Positions 42,730 to 54,397 of a stretch of DNA of 64,000 nucleotides are shown here, one piece after another. A model generated the notes under the pieces. The model was not told the origin of the DNA and did no database searches. It was given only the letters and a program-made list of their open reading frames with translations. This DNA comes from Piliocolobus tephrosceles (taxonomy: Eukaryota; Chordata; Mammalia; Primates; Cercopithecidae), in contig NC_045452.1 in the NCBI RefSeq assembly GCF_002776525.5, positions 27,499,636 through 27,563,635 on the forward strand, in the 5' to 3' direction. Within the stretch, counting starts at the first letter, position 1. Each line of letters opens with the position of its first letter. Made by a program: the position numbers and the translations under genes.

Positions 42730-43150
42730 GTAACGGGCCCGGCTGGGGGTCTGCCCCGGGCAGGGGAGGGCGGCCGGGACTCCCACGGCGGCCCCGGCCT
42801 GGGCCCAGGCGCCGCCCCCTCCTCGCTGGAGACGCGGAGGGCGAGGCCTGCGCGGGCGGCCCGAGCGCCACCCAGGCCTCCCGACTCCCAGGCACCGCCT
42901 CGTGCTCGTGGGTCCCCGCGGGGTCTGGGGCGGGCCCCCGCTCCCCCACCGCAGCCCGTCCGGGTGCGAAGCCGCGACGCCGGGAGCCCTTGCCGCGGCT
43001 TGCGGGTGCTGTTGACCCAACACACGCTTAGGCCGCCCGTGTCATGTGCGAGGGCTGCGCCAGGCCCTGGCTGCAAGACCCACACGGCCCCCAGAGTCAT
43101 AAAGTGTATATTTTAGCGGGAGAGACGCGTGTTACGGACGCGGGAATTGG

Positions 43151-44278
43151 GCAGTTGCGGGGATGCCAGTCTCTAAGCATGGAGTGGGACTGGCACTCCT
43201 TTCTCCTGGGCGTTAAAGCCCAGGCTGCACCATGCCCCCCGGGAGCAGCGCTCTGTGCAGTGTGGAAGAGCAGGGGCCTGGAGAGACCAGTCCAGTCCTG
43301 ATGCCAGTGAGGGGCGAGATAGCCAAGCAAAAAGAGAAGGTGCCCAGGAGTCAACAGTTGTGGAGTTGGTTCCTGGCCTTGCAAGCTGCGTGTTACTGTA
43401 CAGTTTCTCCAAGTCTTAGAATTCTTGTCTAAAAATGGGACTATAATACACAGCTTAGTTGCTGGATTGTACAGAGGAATAAATGAAATAAAGCATGTGA
43501 AAATATAAAATGTGCGAAGCCCTCAGTCAATGCTTGTTTGATCTTGTTCTATCGGGGCCTCAGTTTTCTTGTCTATTTAATGGGAGTAAAGTTGAACAAT
43601 ACCTCCCTGGTGATAGTGTCATAAGGATTAAATGAGATATAATGCATATTAAATCCTTAGGACATACCTGTACATAGCACTAAATGTAGCTGATATTATC
43701 ACTTAACACATTGGTAGTTCCCCATGTATCAGCTATTGTGCTAGGTGATGGGGTGGGAAAATGGAAAGTCCTTGCTCTCTCCTGTACTAGTATGTACAAG
43801 ATAACTACAGCTGTGGGGGTATGTATGTAGAAAGAGCAGAGGGAACATTGAAGAAAGACTTGGGTCGGCCTAGGTGATCACTATTCCTCTCTTTAAACTA
43901 GACACCTGGTCTGAGCACTTTCTTTACCTCAAATCACTTGGGGCAATGTGGAGCTGCTGAAAGAATGCTATTAATAAAAGTCCCTGGTACTGCTCCATGG
44001 GCCTTTGGGGGAGATGTATTTATTGATATAATGCTTAGGCATTTCTGTACCATGATGGACCTTGCTTTTAGTTAATAACCCAGTCATCAACCATTTATTG
44101 AGCACCTACTATGAAACAGATTTTTTTTGTTAGGGGCTGAGGGTGCAAAGATGAATGATGTGATTCCTTTTATCAAGCATGTTTGGGAAATTGCTAAATA
44201 AACACATTTTAAATGGAAATCTATACAAGAGGTGGTGGCACAGGAGAACATGTGGGTCCGTTGGAAGATTGGTGAGCG
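43151..44278. other. Intron 1 start, single-copy with MIR and L2 scraps
   Basis: Antisense MIR cores lie at about 43365-43540 (TCTAAAAATGGGACTATAAT) and 43555-43710 (CCTCAGTTTTCTTGTCTATT). An L2/MIR-like piece lies at about 44090-44230 (CCATTTATTGAGCACCTACT). The part nearest exon 1 is CpG-rich. Confidence 0.5.
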
Positions 44279-44292
44279 AGGAAAGGCTTTTT

Positions 44293-44591
44293 TTTTTTTT
44301 TTTTTTTTGAGACGGAGTCTCACTCTGTCGCCCAGGCTGGAGTGCGGTGGCTCGGTCTTGGCTCACTGCACGCTCTGCCTTCCGGGTTTACACCATTCTC
44401 CTGCCTCAGCCTCCCAAGTAGCTGGGACTACAGGCGCCCGTCCCCAGGCCCGGCTAATTTTTTGTATTTTTTAGTAGAGACGGGGTTTCACCATGTTAGC
44501 CAGGATGGTCTTGATCTCCTGACCTCGTGATCCGCCCGCCTCAGCCTCCCAAAGTGCTGGGATTACAGGCGTGAGCCACCGTGCCCGGCTC
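44293..44591 (-). mobile_element. AluY, antisense
   Basis: AGGAAAGGCTTTTT at 44279-44292 and 44592-44605 is the target-site duplication. The body has the TTTACACCATTCTCCTGCC state of AluY. Confidence 0.95.
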
Positions 44592-44605
44592 AGGAAAGGC
44601 TTTTT

Positions 44606-46139
44606 AAGATTATTTCAGGTGCTGGGTTATAGATAAGAGGACTAGAAGGAACAGTGTCTGCAAAGGGGCCATATGTTAATTTTGCAAAACCGATGAGACA
44701 AGTAAAGTAACATAGATTAGGTTTCATCATACAGAGGAGACATTTATTCAAACATCAGTTCCCTTTTTATAACTTGGAGAAAATCCAAGCCCCTGAGCTA
44801 GTTTAGAAGGCCTTTCTTGACTCTGTCTCTTGTGAGGGAAGAAGTTACAGAGAACCATTGATGGTTTTTGTCAAGGGAGTGGCATGGTAATAATCTTCTG
44901 TTAGATCTTCCTGGCCACCTCCGCGTCCATTGTGGGGAATAAATGAGAGAGGATGAAGCTAGAGATAGCGGGGATCTTTAAGGAGTGGTAGCAGAAGCCC
45001 ATGTGAAAGAGAAAAGTGCCTAAATTAGGACATTGTCTGTGGGGATGAGTAGAATAAATGCTGAGAGATATAAGGTTGAATGGACAGGACTCAGGGACCA
45101 GTTAGATTGTTGGGGGGAGAATGAGGAAATGAGGATGCTTCCCAGATTTCATCTGAGTTCTGGGGCAGTGTCCTTCTTCCAGGCAGAGATTGGAAACCAG
45201 GAAAGGTGAACTGATGTGCAGGTCCTGGCATGGAAAGACACAGTTGTGTGGTGGGGCAGAGAACTCATGATCAGGGTTTATAAGGACAGGCTTCTGGTCC
45301 TGGTTCTGTCACTGCTTCTTTTTGTCTTTGGACCAATCATAAGGGTGTTGTGGGGCTGGGCCCAGACTCCCGCTCCTCTGAGAGGATCCCTCCAGTTCTG
45401 ATGCTCAGGGAGCCAGTGTTTGTCCTTGGAGGTCTCCTCTTGAGAGAGGGCATAGGGCTGTTGTCTAGTATGAACAGGAACACAGATGGACCCAGGGGAA
45501 GGATCGGCCAAGGTGTTAGAAGGTGGACGAGACAAAAAGCCAAGCACAATGAGTCCTCAGTGTAGCAAATAGAAAACAGCAGACAAAAAGCGAAAACGGC
45601 GAGGAAGGTAATTAAGAGATTCTTCTCTTTTGGTGGAATACATTATTTCTCTAGGATTCCATTTTATATTTGAAGAATCATAGACATAATGTAGTTGGTG
45701 GTCCTTCTGAACTCTTCCATGCTACAAAACAAACTTCTGTCTTTGGTAGCTTGAGTAGTAGAAGTGTCATGCAGTGGAAAGAGCAGTGGCTTTGGAACCA
45801 TGGAGACCTGGATATGAATCCTGGCTTAGTCTCTGTAGGCTTCCTGTTTCTTGTCGTGAAAATGAGATGATGGCAGCCACTTCGAGGGATTATTTTGAGG
45901 ATCTGTAATATTGTATGTGTAGCGTAGTGGTTTATGCATAGTAAATGCCAGTTATTTAGGACCTATTATTAAAATATAACAAGGGTATATGACCAAGAAT
46001 CCATTTGTGTTGAATCTCCTGTCTTATCAAAACCAAAAATTGAAGCTATTTCAGGAAGACAGTTCTAATTTTGGAGTTTCCAGAGAAAGGGATCTCAGGA
46101 TCTCATTACGATTTTAGCAACCTGCAAGTGAAAAGAAAT
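44606..46139. other. Intron 1 single-copy stretch
   Basis: 1.5 kb without an Alu. An antisense MIR lies at about 45755-45965 (AGTGGCTTTGGAACCATGGA, GTCTCTGTAGGCTTCCTGTT). No exon-like segment with known homology. Confidence 0.45.
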
Positions 46140-46640
46140 TCTTACATCCCATTGTGGTGATTTTAAATATGTTCACAAATTCTTTGATATTCTGACCTTC
46201 TCAAGAGGAGGAGGTTAATTCTTTTCTCCTTGAGTGTGGGCTGAACTTAGTGACTTGCTTGTGAAGAGTAGAATATGGCAGAAGTGACAGTGTGCGACTT
46301 CTCAGACTAGGTCATAAAAAGCATTGTAGTTTCCGCTTTGCTAGCTCTTTCTTGGATCGCCCACTCTGACAAAGCCAGCTGCCATGTCAGGAGGACACTC
46401 AAGCATCTATATGCAGAGAGCTGTGTGGTGAGGAGCTGAGGCCTCCTTCGAACAGCCATGTGATAAACCACCTTGGAAGCAGGTCCTCTGAGCTCCAGTC
46501 ACATCCTCAACCAAGTGTGCAAACTTGTGAGGCACTCTAAGCTGCTCAGATCTATGTGAGATCATAAATGTTGTTGGTTTAAAATGCTAGATTTTGGGCT
46601 AATTTGCTATATAGCAATACATCATTAGTACATAAGTCTA
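46140..46640 (+). mobile_element. MaLR/MLT-type LTR
   Basis: GAATATGGCAGAAGTGACAG, CATAAAAAGCATTGTAGTTT, AAGCCAGCTGCCATGTCAGG and AGGACACTCAAGCATCTATA follow the MLT order. The end has TTTGGGCTAATTTGCTATAT and a terminal AATACATCATTAGTACA. Confidence 0.65.
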
Positions 46641-46967
46641 AATTCTCCATGGTCTGTATTAAATGCATTCTGTAACCCACTTCTTAAACAGTGTCTTGGT
46701 CACTAAAATTATTTAAACATATTGCTTATGGTCATATAATATCAATATTGAGATATTCCTCAGCTATTTCTTCTCTGTGTAAGATAATTCTTTTTTCTTA
46801 CATTTGTTTTATACTTTTTGTTTAATGTAGATATCAGTGTATTTCACATTTGTTTAACAAGTGATTTATCTTGCTGTGAGTCTTTGCAAGTCATGTTAAA
46901 TTCTTTCTGAACAAGTAAGACAAATACATTTGAAATTCTATTTTAGTTGCTCCTTTAGTTATTTTTC
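46641..46967. other. AT-rich single-copy stretch
   Basis: T-rich DNA with no recognised repeat or gene. Confidence 0.35.
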
Positions 46968-47141
46968 TTTTTTTTTCGAGACAGGGTCTCACTTGGTCAT
47001 CCAGGCTGGAGTGCAGTTTTTTTAGAGAAGGGGTCTCACTATGTTGCCTAGGCTGGTCTCGAACTCCTGGCCTCAAGTGATCCTCCTGCCTCGGCCTCCC
47101 AAAGTGTTGGGATTACAGGCATGAGCCACTGTGCCTGGCTA
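46968..47141 (-). mobile_element. AluJ, antisense, with large internal deletion
   Basis: The tail and start of the right arm (GGCTGGAGTGCAG) pass directly into a poly-T/left-arm start (TTTTTTTAGAGAAGGGGTCTC). About 115 bases including most of the right arm are missing. Confidence 0.88.
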
Positions 47142-47189
47142 GTTGCCTTTATGATGCATCTCTGAGGCATCTCCAGAACCCACAAAGGG

Positions 47190-47323
47190 TAGAGCCAGGT
47201 GAGATGGGTTGTCATACTCCATCTGTGCTATTAATTAAGTAGCCACCAGCTACATTAGCTACTTAATTAATTGAAAATAAGGAAAATTAATGTTCATTTC
47301 CTTAGTTGCATTAGCCATATTTT
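47190..47323 (-). mobile_element. MER5A-like DNA transposon, left part
   Basis: AGTAGCCACCAGCTACATTA and AGTTGCATTAGCCATATTTT fit MER5A in reverse. It contains a perfect 14-bp inverted repeat (47230-47243 and 47258-47271). Two Alus interrupt it before it resumes at 47845. Confidence 0.65.
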
Positions 47324-47626
47324 TTAATTTTTAATTTTGTTTTTGAGACAGAGTTTCGCTCTTGTTACCCAGGTTGGAGTGCAATGGCACGATCTCGACT
47401 CACTGCAATCTTCGCCTCCCGGGTTCAAGTGAGTCACCTGCCTCAGTTTCCTGAGTAGCTGGGATTACAGGCATGCGCCACCACACGTGGCTAATTTTGT
47501 ATTTTTAATAGAGACGGGGTTTCTCCATGTTGGTCAGGTTGGTCTGAAACTCCTGACCTCAGGTGATCCGCCTGCCTCGACCTCCCAAAGTGCTGGGATT
47601 ACAGGCATAAGCCACTGTGCCTGGCT
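47324..47626 (-). mobile_element. AluS nested next to an older Alu in MER5A
   Basis: Antisense; GAGACAGAGTTTCGCTCTTG to CTGTGCCTGGCT. It lies between GCATTAGCCATATTTT copies at 47308-47323 and 47845-47860 together with the Alu that follows. It probably inserted in that Alu's tail. Confidence 0.9.
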
Positions 47627-47844
47627 CCTTATTATTATTTTCTTAGAGATAGAGTCTCACTCTGTTGCCCAAGCTGGAGTGCAGTGCCACGATCATAGTT
47701 CACTACATCCTCGACTTCTTGGGCTCAAGCAGTCCTCCTGCCTCCTTCCCCAGTAGCTGGGACTACAGGTGTACACCACCATGCCCAGCTAATTTTTTTT
47801 GTTTATTTTTTGTAGAGATGAGGTCTCACTATTTGCCCACACTG
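47627..47844 (-). mobile_element. AluJ, antisense, 5'-truncated
   Basis: Stops at GTCTCACTATTTGCCCACACTG. The right flank at 47845-47860 repeats the site at 47308-47323, so this is the first of the two insertions. Confidence 0.88.
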
Positions 47845-47945
47845 GCATTAGCCATATTTTAAGTGCTCAGTGGCCACATGTGATTGTGACAGCACAGATA
47901 GAGAATATTTCTGTCATCACAGAAAGTTCTGGAAATAGTACTCTT
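47845..47945 (-). mobile_element. MER5A-like DNA transposon, right part
   Basis: AAGTGCTCAGTGGCCACATG, then GACAGCACAGATAGAGAATA and CATCACAGAAAGTTCTGGAA, the MER5A end. Confidence 0.7.
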
Positions 47946-48094
47946 CTGTAATATGTTTTCTTATTAGAGAATAGTAGGGGGAGACTGTGTTCTGATTCTT
48001 GAGTATTCTTGAAATAATGGAACATTTGGATACTGCTTTCTATAAATTCATCTCATACTTAAACTGATAACCTCATTGGTTGTCCAGCTGGTAA

Positions 48095-48412
48095 GTTTCT
48101 TTTTCTTTTTGAGATGGAGTCTCGCTCTGTCACCCAGGCTGGAGTACAGTGGTGCGATCTTGGCTCACTGCAAGCTCCGCCTCCCAGGTTCACGCCATTC
48201 TCCTACCTCAGCCTCCCAAGTAGCTGGGACTACAGGCAACCACCACTACGCCCGGCGGGCTCTACTACTCTACTAAAAATTTTTAATATTTTTAGTAGAG
48301 ACGGGGTTTCACTGTGTTAGCCAGGATGGTCTCGATCTCCTGACCTCGTGATCCACCCGCCTCGGCCTCCCAAAGTGCTGGGATTACAGGTGTGAGCCAC
48401 CGCGCCCGGCCA
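48095..48412 (-). mobile_element. AluY, antisense, with palindromic insertion
   Basis: Normal young Alu except for ~25 extra bases between the left-arm CCCGGC and ATTTTTAGTAGAGACGG. The extra part holds an inverted copy of CTCTACTAAAAAT; see the findings. Confidence 0.93.
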
Positions 48413-48689
48413 AGCTCTTGAATAAAGTGGGCACCTCACATTCACTGTATGCCTGGCATCTAGCATACAGTTGAGAGTGGCAGACTCTTAACAGTTTCTT
48501 GTGGAGTTGCTATTTCTATAAGTTATTACTCATTGTGCTTGCTTGGTCTTTTTCTTAGTCATGTAGACAGTAATTTTTTTTTTTTTCCAGCTTCTATCAG
48601 TATAGCTTATTCTTTTCTCTTTAATCTGCTTAGACAAAATGAGATTTTTGTTGGTGTTTAATTTAAAAATTAAACAATAAATTCAGGCC
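48413..48689. other. Short single-copy stretch
   Basis: AT-rich, a T-tract at 48573-48588. Nothing recognised. Confidence 0.35.
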
Positions 48690-49600
48690 AAAAGGTCTTT
48701 AAAAAAAAATGAAAAGGCAAGTCCTGGACTTAGAGGAGTATTTAAAATATACATGATAAAGAGGTTGTTTTGGAATGTATAAAGTACTCCTACAACTCAA
48801 TAAAAAAGACTCCTACAACTCAATTTAAAAATTGGGCAAAAATTTTTTTTTTTTGAAAAAAGAAATATAAAGGCCAATAAGCTTATGATAAAGTGCTCCA
48901 AATCGTTAATCATTAGGGAAATGGCAGTTAAAACTGCAGTGAGAGACTACTGCACACTGTTTAGGATGGCTATTATCCAAAAAATGGAAAAGAACAAGTA
49001 TTGTTGAGGATGTGGGGAAATGGGAACCCTTGTGTGTTGCTAGTGGACATGTAAAATGGTGCTGCCACTATGGAAAATAGTGGGTCCTCAAAAAGCTAAA
49101 CATGGAATATGACCAAACAGTTTTACTCTTAGGTATATGCCTGAAGAAAATGAAAAAGGACAAATATTGTATGATTCTGCGTTTATGAAATACCTAGAAG
49201 AGACAAACTTGTAGAGACAGAAGGTAGATTAGAGGTTACTAGGATTTGGAGAGAGGGGAAATGGGGAGTTATTGCTTCATGTTGACAGAGTTTCTATTTG
49301 GGTGTTAAAAAAATTTTGGAAGTAGAGGTGATAGTTGTACAACATTGTGAATATAATTAAAGCCACTGAACTGTAGACTTAAAATGAGCAAAATGGCAGA
49401 TTTCATGTTTTATATATGTATTTTACCACAGTTAAAAAAATTAATAATGCAATGTACCAAAATCTGTTTAATTGTACACTTTAAGTGGGTGACTTGTGTG
49501 CCACGTGAACCCTATCTCAATAGTGCTGTTATGAACAAAAGCATTAGAAGATACCTCTATATTGCTATTACAATGGTTACAATGAAAAATGACTGAGACT
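48690..49600 (+). mobile_element. L1M 3' end (ORF2 terminus and 3' UTR)
   Basis: TCATTAGGGAAATGGCAGTT, TATCCAAAAAATGGAAAAGA, CTCTTAGGTATATGCCTGAA, then AGAGACAGAAGGTAGATTAG and TGTACACTTTAAGTGGGTGA are in the order of an L1MB-type 3' end. ACTCCTACAACTCAAT is tandemly duplicated at 48785-48822. Confidence 0.85.
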
Positions 49601-51697
49601 GAATTTTGGTGGGCATGTGAAGTTATATATTTATGATTTTTAAAAAGTCATATTGTTTGGAGTGGAGGGGAGGTGTTTAAAATGTGAACTCCTCCTTCAC
49701 TGCTATTTTTGTTTCATAATAAAATAGCCTTTTATGTATCTTTTTCCCTACTCATTAGTGCCTTTCTTGAAGGGAGGGACTTTATGGTGTTTCTCAGCAG
49801 GGTGCCTGGCCCATTTTGGGTACTCTGTAAATGTTGAACTGAACTAAATAGAGCAATGAGGAGCCATCCAGTGAGCCAATCAGTAATTACTCAGATTACT
49901 AAAATGCTATTGATTAGTTTACCATGTAATTCATTCATTGAATCACACCACACATGATATATGTAAGATCTGTACTTAGTGCTGCAGCTGGGATTGATAG
50001 AAAATGAACTATATGTAGCTTACTTTGAACTACTAACATAGGAGTAGCTCTAATGCTATTAAGTTATTAAATTTAATAGATTTGTAATTTGTTAAAAATG
50101 TATATTTGTAATTTATATTTACAAAATAAATTTGTAAATTTGTAAATATAAATGCCTTAAGCCTTCATCCTTTGCTTATACACACTCCCCGTTTTCCCTC
50201 AAGGTTGAATTATCATTTCACTTCCTTTTGAAAGCTGTTTCTGACCTCCCCTGTATTCCCTTGGCACTCTGTGCTTACCTCTTTCAAAGAACTTCACATG
50301 GAGTGTTACAATCACTTAATTACCTACCAGTCTCACTAGAGTGAGAGCAGTCCGAGGGCAGGAAACCTACTGAAACCTACTGAAAACCTCTGTTTTCAGT
50401 ACCAACTTTCAGACCTGCCACACAGTGAGCATTCAATACTATTTTTATTGTTTTCTTGAACACCTAATTTTCTTGAGCCATGAGAGAGAAAATGAGAGCA
50501 TAGAAGAAAGACTTTAATTAGGAGGTGACGGGAAAGGTTAACTATGACAGATGACTGATTTCAAGGGGTAAAAAATGACTTGGTATTGTTACTTGCTTGT
50601 ATAAATATGTTGACTAACCTTCATAAAGAAAGTGAATAGATGAAGCACTTTAGAGGTCAACATACCACAGAAGTAAAAAATAAAACTATCCGTCTGTGTA
50701 TTTACACGCACGTGGGTTTTCCCCGGACATGACTGAACCTCCAGCCAGCAAGTGTCTTTAACTGCACCAAAACACACAAAAACCCAAAAAACAAAAACCC
50801 ATACGAGTCATCAGCTTGGCTAAGGATGCCATATGGCGTTTTGACTCAACCATGATTCAGCTCAACTTTGTTGAGAGAGAACATCAATTAAGTTACACTA
50901 TAAAAAGCACATTTTAGAGTGTGATGGCAATTTCCTTTATTTTTACCTATGCCATGAGCTGGAATGCCACATGGAATTGTTTGGTAAGGTGTTCTGACTC
51001 AGTTTCAAAATACAGAAGTGGTCAGTGTGAGCCACGTCTTGCATTCAATTATCTTAAATGCATGAAGTAGACAGGAAAGAGTTTGAGCCAGCCAATCAAA
51101 ATAAATAAGGTTAGGATTGTGACCACCAGTACCCTCAGAGCAGAGTTTCTCAGCTCTTTCATTCTTCCAGTCTTTTGTAGTGGTCACTGGACCCAAGGGC
51201 TTGGTCACTGGACTGTGGGCAAGGACACTCAAAAGCAAAGGAATGATGGGACTACCACTAGGGCACCCTGGGCCCTCTGATGGCCACAAGCTAATGAAGT
51301 TATTAGAATTAAAAAGATGATCTATAAATGAGGGATACTCTTTCATGATAGCTGTTGAGGAGTTTGTGTACTGCTTAGAACAGTGCCTGGCACCGAACAG
51401 ACACAGTTTAAGTGTTAGCATTATCGTTGTTGGTGTCATTGTCATCATCATCATGAATGAGAATATTATAAAACTATGAAAAGACATTTAAAAAGACTTA
51501 AATGGTAAGATACACCATTGTATTATAGGAAACCTCAATAACAAAGACATCAATACTTCCTAAATTGATGTATGGATTTAATGCCATTCATAATAAAACT
51601 GCAGCAGGGTTTTTGCTAGAAATTCACAAACTGATTTGCTAAGTTATATGAGAAACTCCTAGGTTTTCTCTTACTCTCTGAACTCTCATCCCTTTAA
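49601..51697. other. Intron 1, Alu-free stretch
   Basis: 2.1 kb. Contains L2-like pieces at about 49745-49860 and 50160-50470 (CTTCCTTTTGAAAGCTGTTT, TCACTAGAGTGAGAGCAGTC) and a MIR-like end at about 51360-51440. Otherwise single-copy; no exon found. Confidence 0.5.
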
Positions 51698-51870
51698 GGA
51701 GTGCAGTGGTGCTATCACAGTGCCACCATGCCCCGCTAATTAAAAAAATTTTTTGTAAAGATTAGGTCTCACTATGTTTCCCAGGCTGGTCTTGAACTCC
51801 TGGGCTCAAGCAATCCTCCACCTCAGCCTCCCATAGTGTTGGGATTACAGGTGTAAGCCACTGTGCCTGA
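51698..51870 (-). mobile_element. AluJ fragment, antisense, internally deleted
   Basis: GAGTGCAGTGGTGCTATCAC joins straight to AGTGCCACCATGCCCCGC, so most of the right arm is gone and there is no tail. It ends CTGTGCCTGACA. Confidence 0.85.
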
Positions 51871-51879
51871 CACCCTGAA

Positions 51880-53407
51880 AGGTTTTTACATGAATCCTTT
51901 TCTGACTTCCCAGTTCTTAAGATCCTTTTCTGTGCCCTCAGCAAAATTCCCTGTATCCTGAACTTCTGTGAACACCCATTCATCTTCTTGATCTAAATGA
52001 AATATGACTCTGAGGACATGCCTTTCCCAGGGTTCTTGAAAGTGGCAGGCTGTTTTCTGTCCTGCACTCAGTGTAATGCTTGGCTCAAAGGTACGGTAGT
52101 TCACCTTGATTGTCATTGGTGCTTTCAGACCTTTTTTCCTCCATAGACCACTCCAACTTTTAATCTCATGACATCAGGGTATCACTTGTTCAATCACTTT
52201 TGTAGTTAAGAGACCTGTGGGTCAGTCTACCTCATTCCTTGAAGAGTTTAGCCCTGGGTTCACTTTTCACTCTTACTTCTCCTGTCTTAAATCTGTTATT
52301 TCATTGTTTACATAGATTATTTTCGTTATCCTGACCTCGAATTTCTTTGACTTTCTCTCAGTGAGCTTGACCTCCATTCCATCTCAGCCACCCACTGCCA
52401 TCCCTTACTTAGACTTTATCCATAACTGTAGCTGCCTTCTCCCACAATCTCAAGAGTCCCAATCCCTGTTTTATCTTTTCTTTAGGGCCCCTGCTCCATC
52501 AAGTCTTTAACCTCACCAGGACCTACAATCTTTTGACCCTATTTCCTATTTACTACCCCTTTTGTTCTTCATTCCCCTTCTTAATGTTCACATTCCCATC
52601 TTGATCTGGCTTAGATCCATGGATGAGTAATAAGCATTTCTTTTTTTATGTACATCCTCAACTCCCCTGCCTCCTCTCTAAACTTTGTTATGTTTGCCTG
52701 GTAAAACTCCAGCCCTGGTCAAATCCAACTTGTTTCCTTTGTGCCAGCACCCAAATAGCTGAACACGGCTAGAGAAAAACGTACAACCGTGCAGACTGCT
52801 CTCACTTTAACTTGCTGATGACTCACTAAGGTGGCCCGTAATGCTACCTGTCAGTCCCGATGTTTGCCCTGGTCCCTTGACTCTCCTGCTCCCCGAGTCA
52901 GGTATTTCATGCCCCACTCTCTTCAAACCTCTATCCCCTCATCCTCACTCTCAGCTATTTCCTGAAAAAGAGGAGCAAGTAGCAGATAATTTCCAGGAAC
53001 TCTCATCACCCTCTCTGCCCACCTACTTGTATCTGCCCATAACCTGTCTTTGCTTCTGTTCTGTGGATGAGCGGTCTTGCTCTGAATATAAGCTCCCCTT
53101 AGGTTTGCACTAAATTCCATTGCCTTTTGCACATATTGCTCCAGCAGTCTTCTTCCCCCCACCGCCGTAGAAATAATCAATTTTACCCTTTCTATTGGAT
53201 TGCACTCATCAGTTTATAGATCTGCTGTAACTTTTCCCATCCTAAGAAAAATCTCTCCCTCCATTTCCCTGAGTGATAATCCTTCCCGGATCTCAGAACT
53301 CAGTCCTCAGACCACTTCTTTTTTCTGCCTATATTTACTCTCACAGTATTGTCACTCAATCTTGTGGCTTTAATAACTTCCGTTTGCTGGTGACTAACAT
53401 TTTTCTT
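51880..53407 (+). mobile_element. Long L2 LINE copy, ORF2 part
   Basis: Old L2 ORF2-like sequence in sense orientation. The clearest part is ATCTCAGAACTCAGTCCTCA with CACTTCTTTTTTCTGCCTAT (about 53290-53330) and TTGTGGCTTTAATAACTTCC. It continues after the Alu. The left part (51880-52800) is less certain. Frames are broken. Confidence 0.6.
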
Positions 53408-53419
53408 TAGCTGGACTTT

Positions 53420-53708
53420 TTTTTTTTTTTTTTGAGATAGGGTCTTGCTCTATCATCCAGGCTGGAATGCAGGGGCAAGATCTGCAGCCTTGATCTCCCA
53501 GGCATAAGCAGTTCTCCTGTCCCAGCCTCTCTTTTAGCTGAGACTACAGGGATCCACCACCACACCTGGCTATTTTTTAAAATTTTGTTTGTAGAGATAG
53601 GGTCTTACCATGTTGCCCAGTCTAGTCTTGAACTCCTGGGCTCAAGGGATCCTCCTGCCTTGGCCTCCCAAAGTGCTGAGATTACAGGCATGAGCCACCA
53701 CACCCAGC
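53420..53708 (-). mobile_element. AluJ inserted in L2
   Basis: The target-site duplication TTAGCTGGACTT / TTAGCTAGACTT is at 53408-53419 and 53709-53720. Confidence 0.94.
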
Positions 53709-53720
53709 TTAGCTAGACTT

Positions 53721-54140
53721 CTCTCCTGAACGCTAGACTTGTTTATTCACCTGACTACTTCACATTCTACTTGCATTTCTCCTGATCCTCTCATCCACCA
53801 GATATCCTCAGAGTACTCTTCTTTGTTTCTGTAAACAATAAATACATCTTTCGGTTTATGTCTCAGGCTAAAATTTTGGTGTCACCCTTCACTCCCCTTT
53901 TTTAGACACCCTCATAAGAATCCATCATCAAGTCCTGTTGGCTCTGTCTTTAAAATATCCAGAATTTGATTTCTATTTACCATATCTGTTGCTTTCCCTC
54001 TGCTCCAAAAACAGCCTCCTAACTGGTCTCAGGCTGTCTTCTCTTTCTCCCTTTAAGAGTGATTCTTTACAAAGCAGCCAAAGAGATCCTTTTAACATGT
54101 AAGTCAGATGATGTCACCCTCTGCTCAGAACTTTCCATGG
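53721..54140 (+). mobile_element. L2 LINE, ORF2 continuation
   Basis: TTGGTGTCACCCTTCACTCC, CATCAAGTCCTGTTGGCTCT, ACAGCCTCCTAACTGGTCTC and GCAGCCAAAGAGATCCTTTT are recognisable L2 ORF2 blocks in order. Confidence 0.85.
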
Positions 54141-54383
54141 GCCAGGCGCTGAGGCCAGGAGTTTGAGACCAGCCTGGCCAACATGGTGAAACCCCATCTC
54201 TGTTAAAAATACAAAAATTTGCTGGGCATGGTGGCACATGCCTGTAATTCTACCTACTTGGGAGGCTGAGGCATGAGAATCGCTTTAACCTGGGAGGCGA
54301 GGGTTGCAGTGAGCTGAGATCCTGCCTCTGCACTCCAGCCTGGGCAACAGAGCAACTCTCAAAAACAAAACAAAACAAAACAA
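54141..54383 (+). mobile_element. AluS with left-arm (A/B box) deletion, in L2
   Basis: GGCCAGGCGC passes directly to TGAGGCCAGGAGTTTGAG; about 60 bases including the pol III A-box region are missing. AGAACTTTCCATGG / AGAACCTTCCATGG flank it at 54127-54140 and 54384-54397. Confidence 0.93.
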
Positions 54384-54397
54384 AGAACCTTCCATGG

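Larger units (their letters stand above)
41750..43150 (+). promoter_or_regulatory. ATXN10: ATXN10 CpG island and promoter region
   Basis: GC- and CpG-rich block centred on the start codon. I see no TATA box at a sensible distance. The 340 bases before the ATG have many C-runs of the Sp/KLF type, two ACTTCCGCC words (42323-42331 and 42354-42362, reverse of an ETS GGAAGT core) and a pyrimidine-rich run (about 42507-42590). This is the usual organisation of a broad housekeeping promoter. The transcription start cannot be placed exactly from sequence alone. Confidence 0.85.

Noticed and set aside
42314..43023. Open frames of 211 and 179 residues antisense to ATXN10 exon 1
   Set aside because: They are rich in Pro, Arg, Gly and Ala, as expected of a frame in GC-rich DNA with few stops, and overlap the CpG island. 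No domain recognised.
52841..53113. 90-residue frame MLPVSPDVCPGP...
   Set aside because: Lies in L2-like sequence; no splice support and no family resemblance beyond the LINE.
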